Assembly (NCBI RefSeq): GCF_001424305.1
Contig: NZ_LMPD01000003.1
Location: 234,387-298,386 of the forward strand
Reading direction: 5' to 3'
Origin: Pedobacter sp. Leaf176
GTDB taxonomy: Bacteria > Bacteroidota > Bacteroidia > Sphingobacteriales > Sphingobacteriaceae
DNA: 64,000 nt
The notes under the pieces were generated by a model that saw nothing but the letters and a program-made list of their open reading frames with translations, had not been told where the DNA came from and searched no databases. Position numbers and translations under genes: made by a program. This document shows, one piece after another, positions 16,882 through 24,469 of the stretch. The stretch's first letter is position 1. Each line of letters begins with the position of its first letter.

Positions 16882-18390
16882 ATGTCGCCAACCACTCTCT
16901 TGTGCTTTTTAATCGGATACTTCTTAGTGCTGATTATCATTTCATTCGTAACTTCTAAAGATTCGTCGGATAACAATTCATTTTTTGTTGCAAACAGGAA
17001 TTCAAAGTGGTACTTAGTGGCCTTCGGGATGATTGGAACAGCACTTTCCGGTGTAACATTTATTTCGGTTCCTGGAGAAGTTGGTGCTCCGGCCGGGAAC
17101 CAGTTTCAGTATTTTCAATTCGTTTTAGGTAATGCGGTTGGTTTTATTATCATCTGTACCGTGCTCCTTCCGCTTTATTACCGGATGAAGCTGACCTCAA
17201 TTTACAGTTACATCGAGCAACGCTTAGGGCACTACAGTTATAAAACCGCAGCATCGATATTCCTGTTAAGCCGTACACTTGGTTCTGCAACGCGCTTATA
17301 CCTGGTTGTAATTGTTTTACAGCGTTTTATATTTGACAACTATGGCGTTCCTTTCTGGTTAACGGTATTAATTTCCTTAGCGCTTATTTGGTCTTATACA
17401 TTTAAAGGCGGATTAAAAACCATCATCATCACCGATACCCTGCAAACGTTTTTCCTGGTTTTATCGGTTTTCTTAACCATTTATTTTATTTGCAGCAGTC
17501 TGGATTTAAATGTACCTCAGGCATTTGAAACGATTAAAAACAGCAGTTATTCGAAAATATTTTTCTGGGATGATTTCTTAACCAACAAATGGTATTTCAG
17601 CAAACAGTTTATCGGGGGAATTTTCGTAACGATCGCCATGACGGGCTTGGACCAGGATTTGATGCAGAAAAACCTGAGCATGGGCACGATTAAGGAGGCG
17701 CAAAAAAACATGTTTACTTTTACCGGTGTGTTTGTGATTTTGAATGTATTCTTTTTAAGCGTAGGCGCTTTGTTGTACATTTTTGCCGCAAAAAATGGCA
17801 TCGATATTCCGCTGGACCACATCACCGGCAAACCTAGAACAGATTTGTTATTCCCTGAAATCGCCCTGAACAATTTAGGTGCTGTGCCTGCGATTATATT
17901 TATGCTGGGCCTAACTGCTGCAACCTTTGCAACAACTGACTCGGCACTTACGGCTTTAACCACCTCATTCTGTGTCGACTTTTTAGGCATGGCGAAAGCC
18001 GAAAATATGAATAATAAAGATGCCGTTAAAAAACGTCATAGCGTTCATGTAGGTTTTTCTATTCTGATGTTTTTGGTTATCCTCGTAATTAATGCATTGA
18101 ACAGTTCTTCAGTTGTGAGTTTGATTTTTACCATCGCCTCTTATACTTACGGACCGCTTTTAGGCCTTTATAGTTTTGGATTGTTTGTCAAAAAAAGGGG
18201 CTTGCATGATAAATTAGTACCGATAGTTTGCATTTTATCGCCTTTTTTATGTTACTTGCTTTCAAGCTACTCAAAAGAAATTTTGGGCGGTTACGTTTTC
18301 AGTGTTGAACTGATTTTAATTAACGGTTTAATCACTTTTATTGGTTTGCTTTTCATCAGCAAAAAAACTGATGCGCAGACCAGATTTTAA
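16882..18390 (+). CDS. sodium:solute symporter (SSS family)
   Basis: Inner-membrane Na+-coupled transporter of 502 residues with about 13 hydrophobic helices and the SSS signature (FGMIGTALSGVTFISVPGEV near residues 50-70; ITDTLQTFFLVLSVFL near 190). The substrate is not evident; it resembles the uncharacterised Bacteroidota SSS subgroup often annotated as sodium/proline or sodium/sialic acid-like. It has a good promoter at 16834-16863 and is followed after 17 bp by the LOG-family gene, so the two form an operon. Confidence 0.92.
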   Translation: MSPTTLLCFLIGYFLVLIIISFVTSKDSSDNNSFFVANRNSKWYLVAFGMIGTALSGVTFISVPGEVGAPAGNQFQYFQFVLGNAVGFIIICTVLLPLYYRMKLTSIYSYIEQRLGHYSYKTAASIFLLSRTLGSATRLYLVVIVLQRFIFDNYGVPFWLTVLISLALIWSYTFKGGLKTIIITDTLQTFFLVLSVFLTIYFICSSLDLNVPQAFETIKNSSYSKIFFWDDFLTNKWYFSKQFIGGIFVTIAMTGLDQDLMQKNLSMGTIKEAQKNMFTFTGVFVILNVFFLSVGALLYIFAAKNGIDIPLDHITGKPRTDLLFPEIALNNLGAVPAIIFMLGLTAATFATTDSALTALTTSFCVDFLGMAKAENMNNKDAVKKRHSVHVGFSILMFLVILVINALNSSSVVSLIFTIASYTYGPLLGLYSFGLFVKKRGLHDKLVPIVCILSPFLCYLLSSYSKEILGGYVFSVELILINGLITFIGLLFISKKTDAQTRF

Positions 18391-18407
18391 TATTTAGGAT
18401 ACTTATT

Positions 18408-19115
18408 ATGACGAGTGAAGAGAAAATTAGAAGTGCTTTTGAAAATAAAGACTGGCAGGAGATTAAGGTAACCGATTCTTGGCAGATTTTTAAAATAATG
18501 GCTGAGTTTGTTGATGGTTTCGAGAAACTGGCTAAAATTGGTCCCTGCGTTACTATTTATGGTTCTGCTCGTACCGCGCAAACAAATCGCTATTACCAGT
18601 TAGCGGAACAGTGTGGTAAGTTATTAACCGATCGTGGGTATGGCGTAATTACAGGTGGCGGCCCCGGCATCATGGAGGCTGGTAATAAAGGTGCTCATAC
18701 GAATGGTGGTAAATCGGTGGGGTTGAATATTGAACTACCTTTTGAGCAATTTCATAATAAATACATCGACCACAATAAATTACTTGAATTCGATTATTTC
18801 TTTGTCCGCAAGGTGATGTTTATGAAATACAGTCAGGGTTTTGTGGTTTTGCCCGGAGGTTTTGGAACAATGGATGAGCTTTTTGAGGCTTTAACGCTGA
18901 TTCAAACCGGCAAGATAGCCCGCTTCCCAATCGTATTATTAGGTAAAGATTATTGGGGTGGCTTAATCGACTGGATTAAAGGAACAATGCTTCAAACAGA
19001 GCACAATATCCATGAAGAGGATTTGAATTTATTCCGACTGGTTGATACAGCTGAAGAGGCAGCAGAGCATATTTTCAGGTTTTATGATAAGTATGTGTTG
19101 AAACCTAACTTCTAA
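18408..19115 (+). CDS. LOG-family protein (TIGR00730, nucleotide 5'-monophosphate phosphoribohydrolase type)
   Basis: Rossmann-fold protein of the LOG/lysine-decarboxylase-like superfamily. Members hydrolyse cytokinin riboside 5'-monophosphates or AMP-like nucleotides to base plus ribose 5-phosphate. Signature residues are present: GGGPGIMEA (83-91) and PGGFGTMDELFE (149-160), the catalytic PGGxGTxxE motif. The 235-residue length is somewhat larger than plant LOG and fits the bacterial group II type. Second gene after the symporter. Actual substrate unknown. Confidence 0.88.
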   Translation: MTSEEKIRSAFENKDWQEIKVTDSWQIFKIMAEFVDGFEKLAKIGPCVTIYGSARTAQTNRYYQLAEQCGKLLTDRGYGVITGGGPGIMEAGNKGAHTNGGKSVGLNIELPFEQFHNKYIDHNKLLEFDYFFVRKVMFMKYSQGFVVLPGGFGTMDELFEALTLIQTGKIARFPIVLLGKDYWGGLIDWIKGTMLQTEHNIHEEDLNLFRLVDTAEEAAEHIFRFYDKYVLKPNF

Positions 19116-19301
19116 TCAAGATTTAAGGATTCTCAGGATTTAACCAGGATTAAAGGATTTTAGGATAATCAAGATTAGACAATGATTAAAGATTATAAGA
19201 TTGCCAGGATTCAAATGGTTAAAAAAGATTAAACCAAAATTGTAAGGGTGTAGCTTTGGCTTTCATTCAATAATTCATTCAATCAAAATTCAATAATTGA
19301 T
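19116..19301. repeat. AT-rich degenerate repeat tract downstream of the LOG gene
   Basis: A run of imperfect copies of CAGGATTAAAGGATT / AATCAAGATT words fills 19118-19235, followed by a TCATTCAATAATTCATTCAATC tandem near 19263. No coding signal. Such GGATTAAAGGATT tracts are a repeat style of intergenic DNA in this group; function unknown. Confidence 0.6.
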
Positions 19302-19330
19302 AAAGTGCTTGTATTCCAAGCGCTTTTTTT
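19302..19330 (+). terminator. intrinsic terminator
   Basis: A 9-bp stem (AAGTGCTTG with CAAGCGCTT, one G-T pair), five-base loop, then seven T. It would end the symporter/LOG transcript after the 190-bp repeat tract and before the next gene at 19404. Confidence 0.75.
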
Positions 19331-19403
19331 GTGCGCTATATTTTTGATGTAACATGTACCAAATACTTAACTCTAACCGTTACAAAAACAAAATCGCTCT
19401 TTT

Positions 19404-19946
19404 TTGTTTATAAGAAGTTTAATACGAGTACAAAATTTAATACCGAAAGAGATGGAGCAAACGCTAAGTTGGAGAAAAGGTTTATTTGATAGTAATTATC
19501 AGGTATTTGGCAATGCGTTGCTGAAATTTTCAATCAACTTCAGTTCGTTTAAAAACTCTGCAATCGCTACGACACAAAAAGAAATCTATCTATTAAAAAG
19601 CGAGGGCTATTCAAACCCTGAAACAAAAATTCTCAATAATAAAAACGAAGTTTTGGCAGTTATCCATTACGATTGGCTGAGCTTTAAAGCAAAAATTGTT
19701 TTTACTTCAGGTGAGACATTTGACTGGAGCTTTCAAAACAGCTGGGCAAGTCGCTGGACTTTAAATAACCAAAAAGAAAAACAAGTCATTTATAATTCTT
19801 CAACTTCGAACGGCCTTATTCATAGCAATACGGACGATGATTTATTAATTCTGTCTGGATTATTCATCAGGGAATATTACACCAGAATACTATTTATATT
19901 TTTGATTTTAGTGCTTGCGTTGTTCTCAAGCAGAAGTATCATCTAA
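19404..19946 (+). CDS. hypothetical protein with C-terminal membrane helix
   Basis: Not recognised. The 180-residue ORF has no signal peptide, an LURP/tubby-like look in the middle (YSNPETKILNNKNEVLAVIHYDW... FKAKIVFTSGETFDW) and a C-terminal hydrophobic helix (ILFIFLILVLALFSS) that would anchor it in the membrane. A later ATG at 19452 (MEQTLSWRKGLF) is an equally good start and would give 164 residues. It is a single gene between a terminator and a repeat block. Codon use looks normal for the window. Confidence 0.65.
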   Translation: MFIRSLIRVQNLIPKEMEQTLSWRKGLFDSNYQVFGNALLKFSINFSSFKNSAIATTQKEIYLLKSEGYSNPETKILNNKNEVLAVIHYDWLSFKAKIVFTSGETFDWSFQNSWASRWTLNNQKEKQVIYNSSTSNGLIHSNTDDDLLILSGLFIREYYTRILFIFLILVLALFSSRSII

Positions 19947-19984
19947 CATTGGCAGGCCTCCGAAGCTAATTTTGTTAGGTTATT

Positions 19985-20190
19985 TCTCAATCTCCTCCTC
20001 TGGCCTCGGCGTCTCGCTATGACCCAATTATATTTATCTTAACTTAAACTATTTGATGTCGTAGCGAGACGCTACGACTAGAGTCGTTATTTCCCACCTC
20101 TGGTCTTAGCGTCTCGCTAAGACCCAGTTATATTTATCTTAACTTAAACTATTTGATGTCGTAGCGAGAAGCTACGACCAGAGTTGGGTT
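19985..20190. repeat. 100-bp tandem duplication of a double-hairpin repeat
   Basis: CCTCTGG at 19997 and again at 20097 mark two copies with a period of exactly 100 bp. Each copy starts with a hairpin of the GGCGTCTCGCT / TTAGCGTCTCGCTAA kind and ends with GTAGCGAGACGCTAC (20061-20075; variant 20161-20175 with GTAGCGAGAAGCTAC). The two hairpins in each copy are inverted versions of one another (CTCTGGTC ... GACCAGAG), so the unit is a palindrome of palindromes. The same 15-bp hairpin occurs four times at 9377-9795. Confidence 0.8.
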
Positions 20191-20202
20191 AAATCAGGAA
20201 AC

Positions 20203-20793
20203 CTAAAGCCCGCTTACACCGCCGCTCACCACCAACTTCATCGCGTCGGCAGCGCTCATATCCAAATCTCTAACCTTATCTCTTTTAACAATGCATAGCT
20301 GACCTGCAAAAGAATACGATAGTGGAAAGTAAACGGCTACATCATCAGGAAGATCGAGTTTGTGCAAATCGTTTTGGGTAAGGAAACCAATTTTTTTCAA
20401 TCCACCCTCAACTTCTACCAGAACCGGGTGATTAAATTTTTTCTCGTCACCTACAAAAGCCTCGGTTAGGTCTTTTATGGAAGAATAAATGAAATTTAAC
20501 AGTGGCAATCTTTGCATCATTCTCTGAAACCAATTGTACATCGGTTCGGTAACCAAATTGGTGACAAAAATTCCAGCCAGTAAAATAATGGCCAATACGG
20601 TAAGCAAACCTAAGCCGGGAATATTCCGGCTCTCTCCGGTTTGAGGATTTACGCCAAGTATATTGTTGACATTTAGCCAGCTATCTACTGTTGTAACCGC
20701 CCAAACCACAATGAAAATACTTACTGCGATGGGCACAACGATTAATAAACCTTTAATTAGATAGTTTAAAATAGCTTTACCGACTTTGTTCAT
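20203..20793 (-). CDS. DUF502 family membrane protein
   Basis: A 196-residue inner-membrane protein of the DUF502 family. Two hydrophobic helices are seen (about 13-33 and 60-80: LLTVLAIILLAGIFVTNLV), followed by the family motifs RMMQRLPLLNFIYSSIKDL and a cytosolic/periplasmic domain ending in the conserved MKLVVSGGV. The function of DUF502 proteins is not established. It is 140 bp downstream of murF-alr in the same direction and could be read through from it. Confidence 0.88.
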   Translation of the reverse strand: MNKVGKAILNYLIKGLLIVVPIAVSIFIVVWAVTTVDSWLNVNNILGVNPQTGESRNIPGLGLLTVLAIILLAGIFVTNLVTEPMYNWFQRMMQRLPLLNFIYSSIKDLTEAFVGDEKKFNHPVLVEVEGGLKKIGFLTQNDLHKLDLPDDVAVYFPLSYSFAGQLCIVKRDKVRDLDMSAADAMKLVVSGGVSGL

Positions 20794-20933
20794 GGTGCGA
20801 ATTTATGAAAAATAAGGCTAATAGATTAGAATTGCTAAATTGTTTGATGGTCTCAATTGTTAACTATCCAAAACGCCGGTAAATTCTTTAAGAGTCAATG
20901 GCGATTCAATAATATAACAATTTGGCAATTGTA

Positions 20934-23393
20934 TTATTCATAAAAATAAACCCTCTTTACTCTTTGAGAAATATTAGTCAGGATTTCGTAGGGAATGGTA
21001 TTAATTTGTTTAGCCAGCTCCATGATGTTGTGTTCTTGGTTAAAAACGATGGCTTCATCACCGGGTTTCACATCGACTCCGGTAACATCGAGCATGGTCA
21101 TATCCATACAGATGGAACCAATTGTTGGAACAAGATGGCCGTTGACGATCATGTTACCAACCCCGTTTCCAAATGCACGGCTATACCCGTCGGCGTAACC
21201 GATTTTTACAGTTGCGATTTTGCCACCATTTGTCAATACCCCTCGCCTGCTATAGCCAACGGTCTCCCCTGCAGCTAATACCTTCACCTGGGTGACTGTC
21301 GTTTTTAATACCATGGTGGTTTGCAAGCCGCGATTGTCGGTAAGTGCGGAATCGAAACCATATAAACCAATGCCCAGACGCACCAAATCCATTTGTGCAT
21401 CTGGCCAGCGGCTAATTCCAGAAGTATTGGATATATGAAGTATTGGTTTGTAGCCTAAAACATTATCCAGCTGGCTGGATATGCGTTTAAATTTATCAAT
21501 TTGCTGTTGTGTAAAACCGTCGTGCTCCGCTTCTCCGCTTGCTACTAAGTGTGAAAATATGCTTTGCACTTTAATCCTTTTTTCCTCTTTTAATACATCC
21601 GACAATTCTTCAATGTCGTTTTCATCAAAACCCAAACGATGCATACCGCTATCGATTTTTACATGTATTGGGTATTCGACTTGATGTTCTGAAATGGCAT
21701 TCAGGAAACTATTGAAAATCTCCAGGCTATAAATCTCAGGCTCCAATTGATGCTCAATAATCGCTTCGAAAGCCGATTCTTCAGGACTCATCACCATAAT
21801 TGGCAAACTGATTCCTGCTTTTCGCAGAGCGATGCCCTCATCGGCATAGGCAACTGCCAGGTAATCAACTTTGTGGAACTGCAGTAAATTGGCGATTTCA
21901 AAGCTCCCGCTTCCATAAGAAAAAGCCTTAACCATTGCCATAACTTTTACGCCAGGCTGAATTTTTGAACGATAAAACTGCAGATTTGCTGCCATAGCAT
22001 TCAAATCGATTTCCAGAACAGTATCGTGGATTTTTTGGGTTAAAAGTTTACTGATCCTGCCAAATTCAAATCGCCTTGCGCCTTTTACTAAAATGGTTTC
22101 GTGGTTGAACTGCAAAGCCGGGAAGGCTTCTATAAATGCATGGGTATCTTCAAAAAACTGCGTTTCAAATTTAAAAAGCGAAGCGTATTCAGCGATGTGC
22201 GAACCAATGCCTATTAATCTAGTTACTTTCTTCTGCGCAAGCAAATCAGCAATTTCCGTGTATAAATCGAGGTCATTCTTTCCTGTTTCGAATAATTCTG
22301 ACAATATCACCGTTTTCTTAGGATGTTGATTTTGCTGATTTAAAAAATCCAGGGCGATTGCCAATGATGAAATATCCGCGCTATAAGAATCGTCAATTAC
22401 CGAACATTGATTAATGCCATTTTTAAGTTCCAGGCGCATGCTTACTGGTGTCAGTTTCTGTAGTCGCAAATCTGCTTCCGCAGGGGCATAACCCAGTGCG
22501 AGCAGGGTTGCCCAGCAGATTATGCCGTCTTCAATTGAGGCTTTATCATTAAACGGCAGCGTACATGCTATCTCTTTATCCTCGAAAATCGCCTGTAAAC
22601 GGCAATTTCCTTTAACAGGCTTTACGGTAATTATTCGTAAATCAGCGCCTTGTATCCCGCTCCAGCTAAACTTTCGCTTTCCAGGTAAATATTCAGAATT
22701 TATTCCTTCGACATAATCAGGCGAGTAGATGAATAACGCTGTTTCTTTAAATAATTTTAATTTCTCCGTCAGTTTTTCCTTTTTTGAACTAAAACCTTCC
22801 GCATGCGCTTCACCAATGTTGGTTAAAATCCCAATTTGAGGTTGAATAATTTCAGCAAGCGTTTCCATTTCGTTTACCGCAGAAATGCCAGCTTCGAAAA
22901 TCCCCAGCGTATCATGGGTATCGATTTGCCAGACCGAAAGCGGCACCCCAATTTGGGAATTGTAACTTTTCGGACTGCGAACAATACTATAATCTGTCGC
23001 TAAAAGTTGATATAACCATTCTTTAACTATCGTTTTTCCATTACTCCCGGTAATACCAATGGTTTCCAAATCGAACTGATTTCGATGCGCTGTAGCCAAC
23101 TTTTGCAATGCCGTTAGGGCATCATTTACGAGGATGAAATTACAATCTTGGTATTGGCTAACATATTTTTTCTCCGTGACAACAAAATTTCGAATCGACT
23201 TGCTGTACGCATCTTTAATAAATTCGTGCCCGTTACGGTGTGAAGACAGCGCAAAAAACAAAGAATTTTCCGGCACCAAAACCGAGCGGCTGTCGGTTAC
23301 AATATAATTGATAACAGCTTGTTCATCAACTAATCTGGCATCGGCATTTAATATTTCTTTAATTCTGGAAACGGTATATATTAAATTATGCAT
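20934..23393 (-). CDS. murF-alr: bifunctional UDP-MurNAc-tripeptide--D-Ala-D-Ala ligase / alanine racemase
   Basis: Fusion of two peptidoglycan enzymes: the racemase makes D-Ala, and the ligase adds D-Ala-D-Ala to the UDP-muramoyl tripeptide. From the ATG at 23393 the protein has 819 residues. Residues 1 to about 450 are Mur-ligase (TGSNGKTIVKEWL P-loop; NIGEAHAEGF). About 457-819 is alanine racemase with PLP Lys489 in MVKAFSYGSG and catalytic Tyr714 in VGYSRRG. The longer ORF (to 23504) would overlap the divergent recX and add 37 unconserved residues, so it is rejected. Fusion is a usual arrangement in Bacteroidota. Confidence 0.95.
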   Translation of the reverse strand: MHNLIYTVSRIKEILNADARLVDEQAVINYIVTDSRSVLVPENSLFFALSSHRNGHEFIKDAYSKSIRNFVVTEKKYVSQYQDCNFILVNDALTALQKLATAHRNQFDLETIGITGSNGKTIVKEWLYQLLATDYSIVRSPKSYNSQIGVPLSVWQIDTHDTLGIFEAGISAVNEMETLAEIIQPQIGILTNIGEAHAEGFSSKKEKLTEKLKLFKETALFIYSPDYVEGINSEYLPGKRKFSWSGIQGADLRIITVKPVKGNCRLQAIFEDKEIACTLPFNDKASIEDGIICWATLLALGYAPAEADLRLQKLTPVSMRLELKNGINQCSVIDDSYSADISSLAIALDFLNQQNQHPKKTVILSELFETGKNDLDLYTEIADLLAQKKVTRLIGIGSHIAEYASLFKFETQFFEDTHAFIEAFPALQFNHETILVKGARRFEFGRISKLLTQKIHDTVLEIDLNAMAANLQFYRSKIQPGVKVMAMVKAFSYGSGSFEIANLLQFHKVDYLAVAYADEGIALRKAGISLPIMVMSPEESAFEAIIEHQLEPEIYSLEIFNSFLNAISEHQVEYPIHVKIDSGMHRLGFDENDIEELSDVLKEEKRIKVQSIFSHLVASGEAEHDGFTQQQIDKFKRISSQLDNVLGYKPILHISNTSGISRWPDAQMDLVRLGIGLYGFDSALTDNRGLQTTMVLKTTVTQVKVLAAGETVGYSRRGVLTNGGKIATVKIGYADGYSRAFGNGVGNMIVNGHLVPTIGSICMDMTMLDVTGVDVKPGDEAIVFNQEHNIMELAKQINTIPYEILTNISQRVKRVYFYE

Positions 23394-23455
23394 GGCATCA
23401 AATTCAGAAAAAATATGGTAATCGCTATTATTTTTACGAATTTCAGTATTTAAAT

Positions 23456-23944
23456 ATGAAAAGCGGCAAACAAGCGGAAGCAATATTAGATAAAAAACAG
23501 GCACTTGCCAAAGCAGAGCATTTCTGCGTTTACCAGGAACGTTCGCAAAAGGAAGTACGTTACAAATTAGTGGAATGGGGAATGCGCGGCGATGAACTGG
23601 AGGAGATTTTATCCGAGTTGATCACAAACAACTTTCTTAATGAAGAACGCTTTGCCAAATCATATGCTTCGGGAAAGTTTAACATTAAAAAATGGGGGCG
23701 TGTGAAGATTAAACAAGGCTTAAAATTGAAGGGCGTTCCTGACAGAATTTTACAAAAAGCGCTTTACAGTTTAGATGATGATGATTACATGCAGACGTTA
23801 GAGAATCTGCTGATAAAAAAAGCGCATACTTTAACCGAATCAAATCCCCTAAAACGAAAAATTAAGCTGATGGCCTACCTTCAGGGAAGGGGATTTGAAA
23901 GCGATTTAATTTTACTGGCCCTGAAAGCCAGCAATTTAAACTAA
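23456..23944 (+). CDS. recX: regulatory protein RecX
   Basis: Modulator of RecA filaments. The 162-residue, basic, all-helical protein has the RecX repeats: CVYQERSQKEVRYKLVEWG, ITNNFLNEERFAKSYASGKF with the hallmark LNEERFA-x-S/Y and KKWGRVKIKQGLKLKGV. It starts 62 bp from the murF-alr start on the opposite strand and ends just before the first tRNA cassette. Confidence 0.92.
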   Translation: MKSGKQAEAILDKKQALAKAEHFCVYQERSQKEVRYKLVEWGMRGDELEEILSELITNNFLNEERFAKSYASGKFNIKKWGRVKIKQGLKLKGVPDRILQKALYSLDDDDYMQTLENLLIKKAHTLTESNPLKRKIKLMAYLQGRGFESDLILLALKASNLN

Positions 23945-23970
23945 ATATTAAATTTTTAACAAGAAATTTC

Positions 23971-24000
23971 TTGACAGAAATAGAAAACTCTCTATATTTG
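23971..24000 (+). promoter_or_regulatory. promoter of first tRNA-Gly/tRNA-Leu cassette
   Basis: TTG (23971-23973), 19 bp, TATATTTG (23993-24000): a perfect match to the Bacteroidota sigma-A consensus. The tRNA begins 38 bp after the -7 box. The same architecture, with a different spacer sequence, is found before the second cassette. Confidence 0.8.
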
Positions 24001-24037
24001 CATCACCAAAACAAAACGGTTTATCTGTGTTGTTCAT

Positions 24038-24110
<73 letters not shown>

Positions 24111-24112
24111 CT

Positions 24113-24138
24113 AAATGCTTTCCTACCAGAAAGCATTT
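24113..24138 (+). other. inter-tRNA hairpin, first copy
   Basis: Arms AAATGCTTTC and GAAAGCATTT close a CTACCA loop 3 nt after the tRNA-Gly, followed by TATTTT. In the second cassette (46802-46827) one T-A pair is C-G instead and the pairing stays perfect. It may guide 3' processing of the tRNA or act as a weak terminator. Confidence 0.6.
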
Positions 24139-24181
24139 ATTTTAAAACATTAATCTTACCGGGGATTCGGAATAGACTAAT

Positions 24182-24265
24182 GCTCGGGTGGTGGAACTGG
24201 TAGACACGCAGGACTTAAAATCCTGTGCTTTCAAAGGCGTGCGGGTTCGATTCCCGCCCCGAGTA
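24182..24265 (+). tRNA. tRNA-Leu (anticodon TAA)
   Basis: 84 nt with a class II cloverleaf: acceptor GCTCGGG with CCCGAGT (G1-T72 pair as in other Leu tRNAs) and discriminator A, anticodon stem CAGGA/TCCTG with loop CTTAAAA, long variable arm GCTTTCAAAGGC, T arm GCGGG/CCCGC. CCA is not encoded. The same in every base as the copy at 46868. Confidence 0.97.
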
Positions 24266-24283
24266 CATTCAAAAAATCGAAAT

Positions 24284-24317
24284 AAAAACCTTTCAGAAAT
24301 GAAAGGTTTTTGCTTTT
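24284..24317 (+). terminator. terminator of first tRNA cassette
   Basis: Eleven-bp stem AAAAACCTTTC / GAAAGGTTTTT with loop AGAAAT, followed by TGCTTTT. The second cassette has the same loop with a C-rich stem (46969-46990). Confidence 0.8.
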
Positions 24318-24469
24318 AAGGTCTCCGGAGGAAGTTGGGAAAACTTAATATTTCCCTCTCTGTAGTTATAATAATTTGAGAATCGCTTAAATCTATGCGA
24401 ATCGCGCTATTTCAATAAAATAACATCACGCTTGAACATCTCGCGAATTCAAGCACGTTACTAAATAAA

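Noticed and set aside
23394..23504. N-terminal extension of murF-alr
   Set aside because: Overlaps the divergent recX start and has no conserved residues.
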